A DNA stretch of 64,000 nucleotides, from contig NW_027330894.1 of assembly GCF_022965805.1 (NCBI RefSeq), positions 1-64,000 on the forward strand, in the 5' to 3' direction. The notes under the pieces are model-generated. The model had not been told where the DNA came from and searched no databases. It saw only the letters and a list, made by a program, of their open reading frames with translations. The position numbers and the translations under genes are program-made. Positions within the stretch are counted from its first letter, which is position 1. Every line of letters begins with the position of its first letter. This document shows positions 61,260-64,000 of this stretch, piece after piece. The DNA is from Primulina eburnea. Taxonomy: Eukaryota > Streptophyta > Magnoliopsida > Lamiales > Gesneriaceae.

Positions 61260-62211
61260 GTTTAGCCCATAAATTATTCCAAAAGTAACTCAAAAATTTA
61301 ACATTACGACGAGAAACAATAGTCCTAGGCATGCCATGCAACCTAGCGACTTCTCTAAAGAACAAATCCGTAATGTTTGAAGCATCATCGGTTTCATGAC
61401 AAGCTATAAAATGTGTCATCTTAGAGAATCTATCCTCAACTACAAATATAGAATCCCTCCTCTTCTTAGGCCTAGGCAACTGCAAAATAAAGTCCAGAGA
61501 AATGTCAATCCAAGTTTTTTTAAGAATAGCACGCAAAAGTGTTCCCAAAGTTCTATTGACAACTTCAGTTTGTCCATCTGTTTGAGGAAGACAAGTAGTA
61601 GAAAACAACAATTTTGTGCCAAGTTTAGCCCATAAATTATTCCATAAGTAACTCAAAAATTTAACATTGCGACGAGAAACAATAGTTCTAGGCATGCCAT
61701 GCAACCTAGCGACTTCTCTAAAGAACAAATCCGGAATGTTTGAAGCATCATCGGTTTCATGACAAGCTATAAAATGTGCCATCTTAGAGAATCTATCGAC
61801 AACTACAAAAATAGAATCCCTCCTCTTCTTAGGCCTAGGCAACTCCAAAATAAAGTCCAGGGAAATGTCAATCCAAGTTCTTTTTAAGAATAGCACGCAA
61901 AAGTGTTCCCAAATTTCTATTGACAACTTCAGTTTGTCCATCTGTTTGAGAATGACAAGTAGTAGAAAACAACAATTTTGTGCCAAGTTTAGCCCATAAA
62001 TTATTTCAAAGTAACTCAAAAATTTAACATTGCGACGAGAAACAATAGTCCTAGGCATGCCATGCAACCTAGCGACTTCTCTAAAGAACAAATCCGTTAT
62101 GTTTGAAGCATCATCGGTTTCATGACAAGCTATAAAATGTGCCATCTTAGAGAATCTATCCACAATTACAAAAATAGAATCCCTCCTCTTCTTAGGCCTA
62201 GGCAACCCCAA
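61141..62211 (-). pseudogene. Longest chained integrase-core frame (356 codons)
   Basis: Three integrase cores are strung together, partly out of frame: after KFLSYF the reading slips into [13 protein letters not shown] because one A is missing near 62009, and it returns to the true frame at the next junction. Its length depends on that one-base difference from 39181, which may be a sequencing error. It has no start context, no zinc finger and no complete D,D35E triad. Confidence 0.6.
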
Positions 62212-64000
62212 CTAAAGTCCATAGAAATGTCAATCCAAGTTCTTTTTAAGAATAGCACGCAAAAGTGTTCCCAAAGTTTTATTGACAACTTCAGTTTGTC
62301 CATCTGTTTGAGAATGACAAGTAGTAGAAAACAACAATTTTGTGCCAAGTTTAGCCCATAAATTATTCCAAAAGTAACTCAAAAATTTAACATTGCGACG
62401 AGAAACAATAGTCCTAGGCATGCCATGCAACCTAGCGACTTCTCTAAAGAACAAATCCGTAATGTTTGAAGCATCATCGGTTTCATGACAAGCTATAAAA
62501 TGTGCCATCTTTGAGAATCTATCCACAACTACAAAAATAATCCCTCCTCTTCTTAGTCCTAGGCATCTCCAAAATAAAGTCCAGAGAAATGTCAATCCAA
62601 GTTCTTTTTAAGAATAGCACGCAAAAGTGTTCCCAAATTTCTATTGACAACTTCAGTTTGTCCATCCGTTTGAGGATGACAAGTAGTAGAAAACAACAAT
62701 TTTGTGCCAAGTTTAGCCCATAAATTATTCCAAAAGTAACTCAAAAATTTAACATTGCGACGAGAAACAATTGTCCTTGGCATGCCATGCAACCTAGCGA
62801 CTTCTCTAAAGAACAAATCCGTTATGTTTGAAGCATCATCGGTTTCATGACAAGCTATAAAATGTGCCATCTTAGAGAATCTATCCACAATTACAAAAAT
62901 AGAATCCCTCCTCTTCTTAGGCCTAGGCAACCCCAACTAAAGTCCATAGAAAGGTCAATCCAAGTTCTTTTAAGAATAGCACGCAAAAGTGTTCCCAAAG
63001 TTTTATTGACAACTTCAGTCTGTCCATCTGTTTGAGAATGACAAGTAGTAGAAAACAACAATTTTGTGCCAAGTTTAGCCCATAAATTATTCCAAAAGTA
63101 ACTCAAAAATTTAACATTGCGAAGAGAAACAATAGTCCTAGGCATGCCATGCAACCTAGCGACTTCTCTAAAGAACAAATCCGTCATGTTTGAAGCATCA
63201 TCGGTTTCATGACAAGCTATAAAATGTGCCATCTTTGAGAATCTATCCACAACTACAAAAATAGAATCCCTCCTCTTCTTAGTCCTAGGCAACTCCAAAA
63301 TAAAGTCCAGAGAAATGTCAATCCAAGTTCTTTTTAAGAATAGCACGCAAAAGTGTTCCCAAAGTTCTATTGACAACTTCAGTTTGTCCATCCGTTTGAC
63401 GATGACAAGTAGTAGAAAACAACAATTTTGTGCCAAGTTTAGCCCATAAATTATTCCAAAAGTAACTCAAAAATTTAACATTGCGATGAGAAACAATAGT
63501 CCTTGGCATGCCATGCATCCTAGCGACTTCTCTAAAGAACAAATCCGTAATGTTTGAAGCATCATCGGTTTCATGACAAGCTATAAAATGTGCCATCTTA
63601 GAGAATCTATCCACAATTACAAAAATAGAATCCCTCCTCTTCTTAGGCCTAGGCAACCCCAACTAAAGTCCATAGAAATGTCAATCCAAGTTCTTTTTAA
63701 GAATAGCACGCAAAAGTGTTCCCAAAGTTTTATTGACAACTTCAGTTTGTCCATCTGTTTGAGAATGACAAGTAGTAGAAAACAACAATTTTGTGCCAAG
63801 TTTAGCCCATAAATTATTCCAAAAGTAACTCAAAAATTTAACATTGTGACGAGAAACAATAGTCCTAGGCATGCCATGCAACCTAGCGACTTCTCTAAAG
63901 AACAAATCCGTAATGTTTGAAGCATCATCGGTTTCATGACAAGCTATAAAATGTGCCATCTTTGAGAATCTATCCACAACTACAAAAATAGAATCCCTCC

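Larger units (their letters stand above)
52420..64000 (-). repeat. Integrase-derived satellite array, segment 4
   Basis: About 32 monomers. 52.4 to about 58.6 kb is rich in indels like segment 3. From about 58.7-59.8 kb the sequence is clean apart from isolated deletions (59823, 62004, 62535). The clean part reproduces 35.7-41.3 kb almost base for base, displaced by about 22.8 kb. The array continues beyond the window. Confidence 0.92.

Noticed and set aside
61141..62211. A functional tandem integrase protein
   Set aside because: Parts are read out of frame, the catalytic Asp is missing, and the length depends on a single-base difference from its paralogue.
1..64000. CRISPR array
   Set aside because: Repeats are 363 bp with no short repeat-spacer pattern, and the DNA is plant nuclear.

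Overview
The window looks like nuclear DNA of a flowering plant. It holds no host protein-coding gene, rRNA or tRNA that I can recognise. It holds one huge tandem satellite array and the retroelements that landed in it. The evidence for a plant is two full Ty3/gypsy chromovirus elements with plant-type tRNA-Met primer sites, an AT-rich solo LTR of plant type, and a satellite of about 363 bp. I cannot name the species; a eudicot is a guess. || SATELLITE (1-10552, 25893-45016, 47085-50376, 52420-64000; about 44 kb, roughly 120 monomers). The monomer is 363 or 364 bp and is a head-to-tail copy of the catalytic core of a Ty3/gypsy integrase, read on the minus strand. Alternating 364-bp (A) and 363-bp (B) monomers make a 727-bp dimer. 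Variants include a 327-bp monomer (37-bp deletion) and a 447-bp monomer (the same deletion plus a 120-bp internal duplication). Larger blocks (1174 bp, 2991 bp, over 5 kb) have been re-duplicated. Every readable copy has lost the second catalytic Asp of the D,D35E triad, and most monomer junctions shift frame, so the array behaves as satellite DNA and not as a gene. || NESTED ELEMENTS (10553-25892). A chromovirus on the minus strand (1343-bp LTRs, 5-bp duplication ATCAT) sits in the satellite. It was later split in its RNase H-integrase linker by a second chromovirus on the plus strand (13654-21651, 1546-bp LTRs, 5-bp duplication TCACA). The inner element keeps one open 1511-codon gag-pol and its LTRs show only two differences, so it is young and possibly autonomous. 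Removing it and one target duplication leaves the outer gag-pol in frame (1476 codons with stop), so the outer element was intact when hit. Both LTR families share a TATA-box block and an upstream array of TTCGGA/TCCGAA palindromes. || SOLO LTR AND LOW-QUALITY ZONE (45017-59.8 kb). A 2.07-kb LTR-like insertion (45017-47084) recurs at 50377-52419 with the same satellite flanks. From about 47.28 kb to about 58.6 kb the sequence carries many single-base indels and a 59-N gap, which points to unpolished or duplicated assembly. Clean satellite resumes from about 58.7-59.8 kb and largely repeats the block at 35.7-41.3 kb. || The main result is the integrase-core satellite with its layered higher-order structure. 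The nested elements, empty-site paralogues and solo LTR give a relative timeline for it.
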